From Winogradskyella sp. (lineage in GTDB: Bacteria > Bacteroidota > Bacteroidia > Flavobacteriales > Flavobacteriaceae): a DNA stretch of 52,563 nucleotides. Made by a program: the position numbers and the translations under genes. This document shows, piece after piece, positions 34,080-43,099 of this stretch. Position 1 is the first letter of the stretch, and each line of letters begins with the position of its first letter. Below the pieces are notes generated by a model. That model ran no database searches. It was not told the origin of the DNA and saw only the letters and a list, made by a program, of their open reading frames with translations. The stretch is taken from NCBI RefSeq assembly GCF_028289625.1, contig NZ_JANQOM010000091.1, positions 1 through 52,563 of the forward strand, written 5' to 3'.

Positions 34080-35045
34080 TTGAACACAGTGTCTTCTATT
34101 TTAAGCCTTGCCAAAAGTACTATTGAGTTAGAAAGCAAAGCAATCTCCAACTTGTCGAAATTACTTACAGATGACTTCGCAAATGCGGTTAAATTAATCT
34201 ATAATTCTAAGGGTCGTGTTATAATTACAGGTATTGGCAAAAGTGCGATTATCGCTAATAAAATTGTGGCTACCTTAAATTCTACAGGTACACCAGCCAT
34301 TTTTATGCATGCTGCTGATGCCATTCATGGTGACTTGGGTCTAATCCTTAAGGACGATGTGGTGATTTGCATTTCGAAAAGTGGAAATACTCCAGAAATT
34401 AAAGTTTTGGTACCACTTATTAAGAATGCCAAGAACAAAATGATAGCGATTACTGGGAATAAAGATTCTTTTTTAGGGCAGCAAGCCGATTTTGTCCTAA
34501 ACGCTTTTGTAGCTCAGGAAGCCTGTCCGAATAACTTAGCCCCTACCACAAGTACTACGGCACAATTGGTTATTGGTGATGCTTTAGCGGTTTGTTTATT
34601 AGAAATAAGAGGCTTTTCTAGCAAGGATTTCGCAAAATACCATCCTGGTGGCGCTTTAGGTAAACGTCTTTATCTAAGGGTAAATGATTTGTCTTCGCAA
34701 AACATGAAACCACAAGTTGGTTTGGAAGCTGGCTTAAAAGAGGTTATCGTTGAGATTACGGAAAAAATGCTTGGTGTTACTGCAGTTATTGATAATGATG
34801 AAATTGTAGGCATCATTACAGATGGTGATTTAAGACGAATGCTCACTAAAAGTGATGATATTACCCAAATTAAAGCCAAGGATATTATGGGCACTAATCC
34901 AAGACGTATCGCTGAAGACGCCATGGCTGTCGATGCTATGGAACTCATGGAAGAGTTTGGCATTTCTCAGCTACTTGTTGAGAAAAATGGAAAGTACGCA
35001 GGAGTTGTGCATCTTCATGATTTAATTAAAGAAGGCATTATCTAA
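34080..35045 (+). CDS. kdsD: Arabinose-5-phosphate isomerase (KdsD/KpsF type)
   Basis: A 321-residue sugar isomerase converting ribulose 5-phosphate to arabinose 5-phosphate for Kdo in lipopolysaccharide. The SIS domain is at about 35-170 (GRVIITGIGKSAIIANKI, SKSGNTPEI, HPGGALGKRL) and two CBS domains at about 200-320. The start is TTG. The stop overlaps the tatC ATG by one base. Length and domain order fit the family. Confidence 0.9.
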   Translation: MNTVSSILSLAKSTIELESKAISNLSKLLTDDFANAVKLIYNSKGRVIITGIGKSAIIANKIVATLNSTGTPAIFMHAADAIHGDLGLILKDDVVICISKSGNTPEIKVLVPLIKNAKNKMIAITGNKDSFLGQQADFVLNAFVAQEACPNNLAPTTSTTAQLVIGDALAVCLLEIRGFSSKDFAKYHPGGALGKRLYLRVNDLSSQNMKPQVGLEAGLKEVIVEITEKMLGVTAVIDNDEIVGIITDGDLRRMLTKSDDITQIKAKDIMGTNPRRIAEDAMAVDAMELMEEFGISQLLVEKNGKYAGVVHLHDLIKEGII

Positions 35046-35869
35046 TGGCGAAGAAGAATATTGACGAGATGTCTTTTCTAGACCATCTTGAAGATTTAAG
35101 ATGGCACTTAATAAGAGCGACTATAGCAATATTTTTAGTTGCCATTATAGCGTTTTGCTTTCCTTATTTTTTATTTGATGTTATTATTTTGGCGCCAACA
35201 GAGATGACATTTCCCACTTATGAGGGCTTATGTAAAATGTCTATGAGCCTAGGTATAGAAGATACTACATTTTGTGCTGATAAATTTCCTTTCGATTTAC
35301 AAAGTCGCCAAGTAGGATCCCAATTTGCGGCTCGCATATGGACATCGATTTATGCTGGTTTTGTTATTGCTTTTCCATATGTTTTATATCAACTTTGGAG
35401 CTTTATTAGTCCTGGCCTAATGCCAGAAGAACGTAAATACTCAAAAGGCTTCATTATTATCTCATCTTTATTATTTTTTATTGGCGTTTTATTCGGTTAC
35501 TATGTTATTACACCTTTAACCATAAATTTCTTAGCTAATGAAAGTATTTCTGTTAAAATCCATAATGATTTTGATTTTGGTTCTGTAATATCTGTAGTAC
35601 GTTCATCTTCATTAGCATCTGGTATTGTATTTCAACTACCTATAGTGGTCTACTTTTTAACAAAAGTGGGCATAGTAACACCACAATTTTTAAGAAAATA
35701 CAGAAAGTATGCTTTAGTGCTTGTACTCATCTTATCTGCCATTATAACACCGCCAGATATTACAAGTCAAGTTATTGTAGCAATACCAATACTGGTCTTA
35801 TACCAAGTGAGTATTTATATTTCGGCAATTGTCGTTAGAAACCAAAACAGAAAGAAAAGACATGTCTGA
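35045..35869 (+). CDS. tatC: Sec-independent translocase TatC
   Basis: A 274-residue inner-membrane protein with six membrane segments. Family motifs are EMSFLDHLEDLRWHLIRA (residues 7-24) and the region FVIAFPYVLYQLWSFISPGL with the conserved E of MPEERKY. It is the receptor for twin-arginine signal peptides. tatA/B are not in the window. It overlaps both neighbours. Confidence 0.93.
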   Translation: MAKKNIDEMSFLDHLEDLRWHLIRATIAIFLVAIIAFCFPYFLFDVIILAPTEMTFPTYEGLCKMSMSLGIEDTTFCADKFPFDLQSRQVGSQFAARIWTSIYAGFVIAFPYVLYQLWSFISPGLMPEERKYSKGFIIISSLLFFIGVLFGYYVITPLTINFLANESISVKIHNDFDFGSVISVVRSSSLASGIVFQLPIVVYFLTKVGIVTPQFLRKYRKYALVLVLILSAIITPPDITSQVIVAIPILVLYQVSIYISAIVVRNQNRKKRHV

Positions 35870-36209
35870 TATCGTTAAAGAATTCAACGAATATCGTTCA
35901 AAAATGAACGAGAAAATATTAGCGGATAACAACAAAATTGTAAAGCGTATTTTTAATCTAGATACCAACGCCTTTACAGAAGGTGCCTTGGATAAGAAAA
36001 CTAAAGAATTGCTTGGTTTGGTAGCATCGACCGTTTTAAGATGTGATGATTGTGTAAAATACCACTTAGAAGCTTCTTACAACGAAGGTTTAACCAAAGC
36101 CGAAGTGAGTGAAGCCTTGGGCATCGCAACATTGATAGGTGGCACCATTGTCATCCCACATTTAAGGCGTGCCCATGAGTATTGGGAGGCGCTTGAAAAT
36201 CAAGGTTAA
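35862..36209 (+). CDS. AhpD-like carboxymuconolactone decarboxylase-family protein
   Basis: 115 residues from the ATG at 35862, which overlaps the tatC end by 8 nt; the open frame back to 35829 lies within tatC. The helical AhpD fold carries the redox motif C-x2-C-x3-H (RCDDCVKYH). Such proteins are small peroxidases or thiol reductants; no partner such as AhpC is nearby. Cytoplasmic. Confidence 0.85.
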   Translation: MSDIVKEFNEYRSKMNEKILADNNKIVKRIFNLDTNAFTEGALDKKTKELLGLVASTVLRCDDCVKYHLEASYNEGLTKAEVSEALGIATLIGGTIVIPHLRRAHEYWEALENQG

Positions 36210-36282
36210 ACTTTTAATAAAACGCAACCCTGTTTAATCGAATCTATATGATTTTACTATTTTTAGCGTTTTAAGTCAACTT

Positions 36283-37023
36283 ATGAAGTTACGTGCCGAA
36301 AATTTAATGAAGTCCTATAGTGGACGGAAAGTAGTTAAGGATGTTTCCCTTGAGGTTAATCAAGGAGAAATTGTGGGTTTACTCGGACCTAATGGTGCTG
36401 GAAAAACAACCTGTTTTTATATGATTGTTGGCATTATTAAACCTAATGGTGGTAACATCTTTTTAGACAACACCAACATTACCAAATACCCAATGTATAA
36501 ACGTGCCCAGAATGGTATCGGTTATTTGGCCCAGGAAGCTTCGGTATTTAGAAAATTGAGCATTGAAGACAATATTTTGAGTGTGTTGCAGTTGACCAAA
36601 TTGAGCAAAAAGCAACAGCATGAAAAAATGGAGTCGCTAATTGAGGAATTTGGCCTAGGCCATATTAGAACCAACCGTGGTGATTTACTCTCTGGTGGTG
36701 AACGACGTCGTACAGAAATTGCTCGTGCCCTCGCCACAGACCCTAACTTTATTTTATTGGATGAGCCCTTTGCTGGAGTCGATCCTGTTGCTGTAGAGGA
36801 TATTCAACGTATTGTAGCCAAACTCACCAAAAAAAATATAGGTATTCTTATTACCGACCATAATGTACAAGAAACCTTAGCCATTACAGATCGAACTTAT
36901 TTGATGTTCGAAGGCGGTATCCTTAAAGCAGGTGTACCCGAAGAACTCGCCAGTGATGAAATGGTACGTAAAGTCTATCTAGGACAGAACTTTGAGCTTC
37001 GTAAAAAGAAATTGGAATTCTAA
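36283..37023 (+). CDS. lptB: LPS export ABC transporter ATP-binding protein
   Basis: A 246-residue ATPase of the LptBFGC lipopolysaccharide exporter on the inner face of the membrane. Walker A is GPNGAGKTT, signature LSGGERRR, Walker [14 protein letters not shown], switch H in [10 protein letters not shown]. Length and the ARALATDP segment fit LptB. The kdsD-tatC-ahpD-like-lptB order keeps envelope genes together. Confidence 0.93.
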   Translation: MKLRAENLMKSYSGRKVVKDVSLEVNQGEIVGLLGPNGAGKTTCFYMIVGIIKPNGGNIFLDNTNITKYPMYKRAQNGIGYLAQEASVFRKLSIEDNILSVLQLTKLSKKQQHEKMESLIEEFGLGHIRTNRGDLLSGGERRRTEIARALATDPNFILLDEPFAGVDPVAVEDIQRIVAKLTKKNIGILITDHNVQETLAITDRTYLMFEGGILKAGVPEELASDEMVRKVYLGQNFELRKKKLEF

Positions 37024-37024
37024 G

Positions 37025-37324
37025 TTATTTCATCTTTTTCAGTACTCTTTTAAGCGTAAGCCATCCCAAGTACAAAACAGAAGATTGAATAAATAGATTC
37101 ATTAACCAATAGATCGCTCTTATGAAAATGCTTTCCCTGACATAGAATGGTAAATTCTCGTTTATGAGGTTTATAGGAAAGCTGAAAATCAGTATTACTT
37201 TATCGGTAATTTCATTAACACTACTACTAGTATTTAGCTTTGCATCCATAAATACAATCAAAAATTGGATGACCAATAATATCAAAAAAACAATGACGAA
37301 GGATTTTGATTTAAACTTTTTCAT
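37025..37324 (-). CDS. Small two-helix membrane protein, unknown
   Basis: 99 residues with membrane segments at about 8-26 and 68-88, basic at both ends. It ends 1 bp from the convergent lptB stop. No family recognised, but the AT-rich but normal amino-acid pattern suggests a real gene. Confidence 0.55.
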   Translation of the reverse strand: MKKFKSKSFVIVFLILLVIQFLIVFMDAKLNTSSSVNEITDKVILIFSFPINLINENLPFYVRESIFIRAIYWLMNLFIQSSVLYLGWLTLKRVLKKMK

Positions 37325-37483
37325 TTTATATGATTTCTTCTTTAGTTAATTTCTTTTGATAACATACTTGCACAATATCTATAACTACTAAAACGGCAAT
37401 TATAAAATAGCATATTCTCTTACGTATTGCATAATCTCATTAGCTAGCAATACCATATTCCGTGTACTGTTTTAAAGGGGCTG

Positions 37484-38242
37484 TTAATTAATATTTTTTC
37501 TATCTAATAACGATAAGATAATGTATAGCAAGATAATAAGCGGTATAGCCGCAAATTTTAAAACGATAATTGTCACCACGCTTAAAATCAAAAATATATA
37601 GCGCATGGCATTCTCCTTAAAGCTCCAATCCTTAAACTTCAATGCAAATAATTTGATACTAGAATTGAGCAAGTAACAACTTAAAAGCGTCAATGTTATT
37701 AAAAACCATTTATTGATGATTATGGAGTTCATTAAATCATTATTCTGATATTCTAAAATCAATGGAAGCGATAAGATGAGTAAGGTATTTGCAGGTACTG
37801 GTAAACCTTTAAAAAAGGTTTGCTGGTCTTCATCTAAATTGAACTTTGCCAATCTGTAAGCAGAAGCCAATGGAATTAATAAGCCTATTAATGGTAAAAC
37901 AGACATTTTAAACCCTTGCCAATGAAAAACTGAGTTCCAACTATCAGAATGCGATGCAAAGTCTGGACTATCCACAGTAAGCGATATTAACTTAAACATA
38001 ATAATTCCTGGCACTACTCCACTTGTCACTAAATCCGCTAAAGAATCCAACTGTATCCCTAAAACACTCTGTACATTAAGCTTGCGTGCTAACAAACCAT
38101 CAAAGAAGTCGAAGAATATGCCCAAAAAAACAAAAAATGCTGCTACGACAAAGTTTCCGTAAACAGCAAAAATGAGCGCAATACAACCCGAAAACAGATT
38201 AAGAAGTGTAACCATATTGGGTATGTGTCGCTTAAAACTCAT
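37484..38242 (-). CDS. pssA: CDP-diacylglycerol-serine O-phosphatidyltransferase
   Basis: 252 residues from the ATG at 38242 (SFKRHIPNMVTLLNLFSG); the frame opens further upstream, but the start at SFKRHIPN is the family's. The CDP-alcohol phosphotransferase motif D-G-x2-A-R-x8-G-x3-D-x3-D is seen in FFDGLLARKLNVQSVLG followed by IQLDSLADLV. Several membrane helices follow. It makes phosphatidylserine, the precursor of phosphatidylethanolamine. Confidence 0.9.
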   Translation of the reverse strand: MSFKRHIPNMVTLLNLFSGCIALIFAVYGNFVVAAFFVFLGIFFDFFDGLLARKLNVQSVLGIQLDSLADLVTSGVVPGIIMFKLISLTVDSPDFASHSDSWNSVFHWQGFKMSVLPLIGLLIPLASAYRLAKFNLDEDQQTFFKGLPVPANTLLILSLPLILEYQNNDLMNSIIINKWFLITLTLLSCYLLNSSIKLFALKFKDWSFKENAMRYIFLILSVVTIIVLKFAAIPLIILLYIILSLLDRKNIN

Positions 38243-38379
38243 CAGTTCTATTTTTGTAAAAATAAAAAAGTATTTGGGCTTCACTTATTATTTTTGTTGA
38301 ATTGCAAATATTTTAGAACAATAAGTAGCCACTTTTGCAGTTAAATACATAGAAAAATTGTGCATCTTTGTAAAAAATT

Positions 38380-39456
38380 TTGCTGTTGAAAAATTACATA
38401 GTAATTCTCTTAACACTTTTTACGCTAATAGCTTCGGCTCAAACCACCAGAAAATATTCCAATGAATTTATGAATATAGGTGTAGATGCTGCTGCGCTTG
38501 GCATGAGTAATGCTGTAGTATCCCAAACTGCAGATGTCAATTCTGGGTATTGGAATCCGGCTGGATTGGTACACCTTGAAGATAACCAGCTTGCCCTCAT
38601 GCACTCGAGTTATTTTGCAAATATTGCTAACTATAACTACATCGCTTATGGTATGCCCTTAGATGACCGAAGTGCTGTAGGGATTTCGATTATAAGATTT
38701 GGTGTTGATGATATCCTAGATACCACACAGTTAATTGATGATGAAGGCAATATAAATTACGACCGAATCAGTACCTTTTCTACTGCGGATTATGGACTAA
38801 CATTCTCTTATGCCAGAAAACTACCTTTGGATGGTTTGAATTTTGGTGTCAATGCTAAAGTTATAAGACGGATCATCGGGGATTTTGCATCCTCTTGGGG
38901 ATTTGGCCTAGATGCAGGCATTCAGTTTGAAAATAAATCGGGTTGGAAATTTGGCCTTATGGCTAGGGATATCACAACGACCTACAATGCTTGGTCCATA
39001 GATGAAGAAAATTTTGAACGAATAAGCGGTGCTATTGAAGGGCAAAACCAAGAATTACCTGAAACTACTGAGATTACAATTCCTAAGCTAGAATTAGGGA
39101 TGTCTAAGCAATGGATTTTCCACTATGATTACTCATTTACCGCTGCCGCTAATCTCAATGTCCGTTTTGAAGAAAATAACGATATTATCTCTACGTCTTT
39201 TGCGAGTATAAATCCTGCTTTGGGTTTCGAATTTGGATATACGGATTTGGTTTTTCTCAGAGGTGGTGTTGGTAATTTTCAAAATGAGTTGCAAATCGAC
39301 AACTCTGAAGACTTAACATTCCAACCAAATTTTGGAGTTGGATTTAAGTACAAAGGCATACAAATCGATTATGCTTTTACGGACATTGGTGACCAGAGTG
39401 CTGCCTTATATTCTAATGTTTTCTCTTTAAAAATAGATTTTAGTATTTTTAGATAG
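38380..39456 (+). CDS. PorV/PorQ-family outer-membrane barrel protein
   Basis: A 358-residue outer-membrane beta-barrel. Signal peptide 1-20 ends IASAQ. The N-terminal motif FMNIGVDAAALGMSNAVVS and SGYWNPAGLVHL is typical for PorV-like proteins near type IX secretion, a FadL-related family; in flavobacteria this form is often called PorV2. No ATG is available: TTG at 38380 or 38386. A near-consensus box (CATCTTTG, 38363-38370) ends only 9 bp before. Whether it serves type IX secretion is not shown here. Confidence 0.75.
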   Translation: MLLKNYIVILLTLFTLIASAQTTRKYSNEFMNIGVDAAALGMSNAVVSQTADVNSGYWNPAGLVHLEDNQLALMHSSYFANIANYNYIAYGMPLDDRSAVGISIIRFGVDDILDTTQLIDDEGNINYDRISTFSTADYGLTFSYARKLPLDGLNFGVNAKVIRRIIGDFASSWGFGLDAGIQFENKSGWKFGLMARDITTTYNAWSIDEENFERISGAIEGQNQELPETTEITIPKLELGMSKQWIFHYDYSFTAAANLNVRFEENNDIISTSFASINPALGFEFGYTDLVFLRGGVGNFQNELQIDNSEDLTFQPNFGVGFKYKGIQIDYAFTDIGDQSAALYSNVFSLKIDFSIFR

Positions 39457-39464
39457 CCAAGCCT

Positions 39465-40634
39465 ATGAAACTAAAACTATTACTCTTTACCTTATTACTT
39501 GTCTCGTTTTTAGGTTTTGGCCAACGGTTTTCTTTAACCAAAAATGCTAAAGTGTCTGTTCTGACCTTTGGTCCTGGCACATCACTAAATGATGCCTTTG
39601 GACATAATGCCTTCCGAATTAAAGATGATAGTAAAAGAATCGATTTGGTATATGGTTATGGCGAATATGATTTTGAGGCACCAAACTTCTACCTAAAATT
39701 TGCAAGGGGTAAATTGAACTATATGATAAGTAGGCATCGTTTTACCGATATTTTTTATCATTACTCAAAACATAATAGAAGTATCGAAGAGCAGGTCTTA
39801 AACCTTACTTTTGAAGAAAAACAACAACTTTTTGATTTTTTGGAAGATAACTATAAGCCTGAAAACCGAAAATATCTTTATGACTTTTTCTATGATAACT
39901 GTGCTACGAGAATAAGGGATGTTTCTGATATAGTAACCAAAAACAAAATTACATTTGAATTACCTGAAGGTATTGAGCAAAAAACCTTTAGGCAGCTTAT
40001 CTATGAGCACTTAAATCGCAATTCTTGGGGAAGTTTGGGGATTGATATAGCTTTAGGTTCTGTCATCGATAAGAATGCAACTGCCAATGAATATATGTTC
40101 TTACCAAAATATATTCATTCATTCTTTAGTACAGCAAAACTTGATACTACTAAAAATCTAGTAAAAAGCGCATCAACACTATTTGAAAAAAAATCTGCTA
40201 AAAATTCAACGAATATCTTTTTCAGTCCATTAATTATCATTGGTTTAATAGCTATAGTGATAATTTATATTACTTACATGAATTATAAATCAAAAACACG
40301 TAGTAAATGGCTTGATATCCTACTTTTTGGAATTACTGGACTCATAGGAGTTTTCCTTTTGCTTCTATGGTTTGCAACAGACCATACAGCAACTGGTTAT
40401 AATTATAATCTACTTTGGGCTTTTCCATTAAACCTAGTGCTAATTTATCAATTTAAAAACGATAAGGTTAAAAATTGGGTAAAAGGCTTTTTAAAGTTTT
40501 TGATTATACTGCTTTGTTTAATGACACTACATTGGTTGATTGGTGTACAAGTCTTTGCGATTACCCTAATTCCTTTATTGCTAGCACTATTAATGCGCTA
40601 TATATTTTTACTGAATTTTTTTAGTAAAAGTTGA
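39465..40634 (+). CDS. DUF4105 membrane protein (candidate lipoprotein N-acyltransferase)
   Basis: 389 residues: signal peptide 1-19, a periplasmic papain/NlpC-like domain at about 25-240 with H48 in FGHNAFRI and the cysteine of FFYDNCATRIRD (about C146), then four to five membrane helices (about 250-385). I recall that the Bacteroides enzyme Lnb, which N-acylates lipoproteins, has this thiol-domain plus membrane plan and belongs to DUF4105; the transfer of function is therefore tentative. It follows the PorV-like gene by 8 bp. Confidence 0.7.
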   Translation: MKLKLLLFTLLLVSFLGFGQRFSLTKNAKVSVLTFGPGTSLNDAFGHNAFRIKDDSKRIDLVYGYGEYDFEAPNFYLKFARGKLNYMISRHRFTDIFYHYSKHNRSIEEQVLNLTFEEKQQLFDFLEDNYKPENRKYLYDFFYDNCATRIRDVSDIVTKNKITFELPEGIEQKTFRQLIYEHLNRNSWGSLGIDIALGSVIDKNATANEYMFLPKYIHSFFSTAKLDTTKNLVKSASTLFEKKSAKNSTNIFFSPLIIIGLIAIVIIYITYMNYKSKTRSKWLDILLFGITGLIGVFLLLLWFATDHTATGYNYNLLWAFPLNLVLIYQFKNDKVKNWVKGFLKFLIILLCLMTLHWLIGVQVFAITLIPLLLALLMRYIFLLNFFSKS

Positions 40635-40641
40635 AAATATT

Positions 40642-42036
40642 CTACTGTCCTCTGTAGTATAAAATTGTGCTAAGTGTTTTAATTATAATATTAAAGTCTA
40701 GAAATATGCTCCTATGTTTAATATAGTATAAATCGTATTGTAACTTGGTTAGACTGTCTTGTATTGAAGAGCCGTATCTGGTATTTACCTGCGCCCAACC
40801 TGTAAGACCAGGTTTAATGATATGTCGTGTTTCGTAAAAAGGGATTATACGCGACAATTCATTCACAAAAAATGGCCGTTCTGGTCTTGGGCCTATAATA
40901 CTCATTTCCCCTTTTAAAACATTAAAAAACTGAGGGATTTCATCTAAACGAGACCGCCTTAAAAACATGCCAAATGATGTAATACGCCTATCATTTCTTT
41001 GCGCCCACTTAACACCATCTTTTTCTGCATTCACAATCATGGTCCTTAGCTTAAGAATCCTAAATGGTCTACTATTTCTACCAACACGTTCTTGGGAGTA
41101 AAATAATGGGCCTTTGTTTCCTATACTATTACCTAATGCAATAAATGGTAAAAGTGCTAAGCCAAATAATAGTCCTATGATAGAAATAACTATATCAAAG
41201 GCACGTTGAAAGAAAATATATAATTTGTTTTCATTACTCCTACTGAAAGGAAAATATTTATAAAAATCCTTGCCGACAAATTGTATTGGTACTTTATGGA
41301 GAAGCTCTTCGTAAACCTGTGTGTACTCCCTTATTTTAAAACCGCGTTCTAATAGCAAAATTAAATCATGGTAAACTTCTGCAATTATAGCTTCAGTGTT
41401 AAAGCTCGCTACTAAAACTTCTGAGATTCGCTCTTTTTCAATTGTATCAAGGAAGTCTTTTGCTTCAAATTCCTTAAGACCCTTAAACTTCACGGATTCT
41501 GGAGTCGATTCTTCACTATTAATAAAACCTACTATTTTATAATTTGGATCAGAAATCTTAAGTGCATTTACTAAACCGTCAATATTTGAAACTTCACCTA
41601 CTAATAGAACACGTTTGTAGAACCTAGGTGTCTCAATAAGATTGATATATAGAAAGCGCCACAATAAAATAGATAAAATTATTGCCACATAGACATATAC
41701 TATTTGTATACGTTCTTCAGGTAAGTAAGGTGATAAAATTGGAGTTAAAAGATAAAACAATACCACTGTTGATGTGGTTATAACTATATTTCTAAAAGTT
41801 GTATCGAACTTACTTGCTTTTTGAAGGTCATAAAGTTCGAATATAGAGCCAAAAATTATAACATATACTCCCAGTAATACTAATGCTACAATGTTTTCTT
41901 CGTTGAATAAAATATAATCAAACTTTGGATACAGATTTAAGCTATAAATAGCTAAACAAACCATAACCAAATCCATAATTCTCAATAGAACCTTCCGTTC
42001 AGAGACTTCAAAGTGTATACCCTTTTTATGTTTCAT
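40642..42036 (-). CDS. Priming polyprenyl-phosphate sugar transferase
   Basis: A 464-residue membrane enzyme that puts the first sugar phosphate on undecaprenyl phosphate. Four N-terminal helices (about 13-130), a Rossmann-like middle (about 140-235) and a helix near 270-295 precede the catalytic domain with FRILKLRTM, SRLDEIPQFFNVLKGEMS and IGPRPERP. WbaP/WcaJ-type architecture; the sugar cannot be told. It is the last gene of the polysaccharide operon. Confidence 0.9.
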   Translation of the reverse strand: MKHKKGIHFEVSERKVLLRIMDLVMVCLAIYSLNLYPKFDYILFNEENIVALVLLGVYVIIFGSIFELYDLQKASKFDTTFRNIVITTSTVVLFYLLTPILSPYLPEERIQIVYVYVAIILSILLWRFLYINLIETPRFYKRVLLVGEVSNIDGLVNALKISDPNYKIVGFINSEESTPESVKFKGLKEFEAKDFLDTIEKERISEVLVASFNTEAIIAEVYHDLILLLERGFKIREYTQVYEELLHKVPIQFVGKDFYKYFPFSRSNENKLYIFFQRAFDIVISIIGLLFGLALLPFIALGNSIGNKGPLFYSQERVGRNSRPFRILKLRTMIVNAEKDGVKWAQRNDRRITSFGMFLRRSRLDEIPQFFNVLKGEMSIIGPRPERPFFVNELSRIIPFYETRHIIKPGLTGWAQVNTRYGSSIQDSLTKLQYDLYYIKHRSIFLDFNIIIKTLSTILYYRGQ

Positions 42037-42091
42037 CTACAAAATTGGTTACCATGTAAAGATAATAAGTACAATTTAGTTTAATATCAAT

Positions 42092-43099
42092 TTAAGACAA
42101 AAGCGTTTCCCATTTAGATTTGACCACTTTCCAATCGAATTGCTCTGCTTTTTTTCTGGCATTTGTTACTAATTTGTCTTTTAAGCTTTCATTTTTCTTT
42201 AATTTAACAATTGCTTTTACCGTGGCCTCCACATCATTAGCTGGCACCAATATTCCGTCGATATTATCAGAAATCAAATACGGTATTCCACCAACATTTG
42301 TAGATACTATTGGCAAGCCTAGTGCCATAGCTTCAATAATACTTACAGGCATGTTATCAAAATTAGTTGTGTTTATAAACACATTATGAGACACTGATAA
42401 GCTTATCCAATCTTTTCTTTCTAATAGACCAGTAAAATTCACATCTAAATTATAGGCTTTCGTCAAAGTCTTAGCTTTATTTAAAGATCCATCCACCTCA
42501 GGACCAACCATAGTTAAAGAAGCATTATATCCAAGGTCTGTGAGTGTCTTAAGCACATGTATTGCGAGTTGGGGGTTGTAAATATTTGAAAATGAACGCA
42601 CCCATAACATCTTAATGTCCTCTATTTTTCTATTTAAAAATGGATAGTTTTCTAAGTCAATGAAATTAGGTATAAACTCAATATTTGTATGACCATACGT
42701 GCGAAATATATCCTCCATATAACGTGACGGTGTAATTAATTGATACGCATTATTAAAAATTAAGCCTGACATTTTTTGATTATTTTTTAATCGACTTTCA
42801 AGATTACCTCCATGTAGAATTGGGATATATTTTAGTTTAAAAACTCTACATAATTGACTTATAATTAATGCGTAATAAAAATTTGATGTACTGTAGGTAT
42901 CAATTAAAACAAAATCCGTTTGAGTTCGCTTTCGGATCACTAGTATCATCATATCCAATAATCTGAGTAGCTTATTGGTTTTTTTTGAAGCTATCATAAC
43001 ACTACAAAAAGCCTCAAGGCGTTCGCCCAAGGTCTCGATTGTGGTTTTCGTTCTACCCTTGCCTGATAACGCGTTTCCTATGTAAAGGACGTTTTTCAT
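42092..43099 (-). CDS. Family 4 glycosyltransferase
   Basis: 335 residues, GT-B fold. The N-domain contains GNALSGKGRTKTTIETLG; the C-domain has the GT4 motif SIIEAMALGLPIVSTNVGGIPYLI with the E-x7-E-like donor-binding region. It adds a sugar to the lipid-linked repeat unit in the cytoplasm. It overlaps the Wzy-like gene by 47 nt. Confidence 0.85.
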   Translation of the reverse strand: MKNVLYIGNALSGKGRTKTTIETLGERLEAFCSVMIASKKTNKLLRLLDMMILVIRKRTQTDFVLIDTYSTSNFYYALIISQLCRVFKLKYIPILHGGNLESRLKNNQKMSGLIFNNAYQLITPSRYMEDIFRTYGHTNIEFIPNFIDLENYPFLNRKIEDIKMLWVRSFSNIYNPQLAIHVLKTLTDLGYNASLTMVGPEVDGSLNKAKTLTKAYNLDVNFTGLLERKDWISLSVSHNVFINTTNFDNMPVSIIEAMALGLPIVSTNVGGIPYLISDNIDGILVPANDVEATVKAIVKLKKNESLKDKLVTNARKKAEQFDWKVVKSKWETLLS

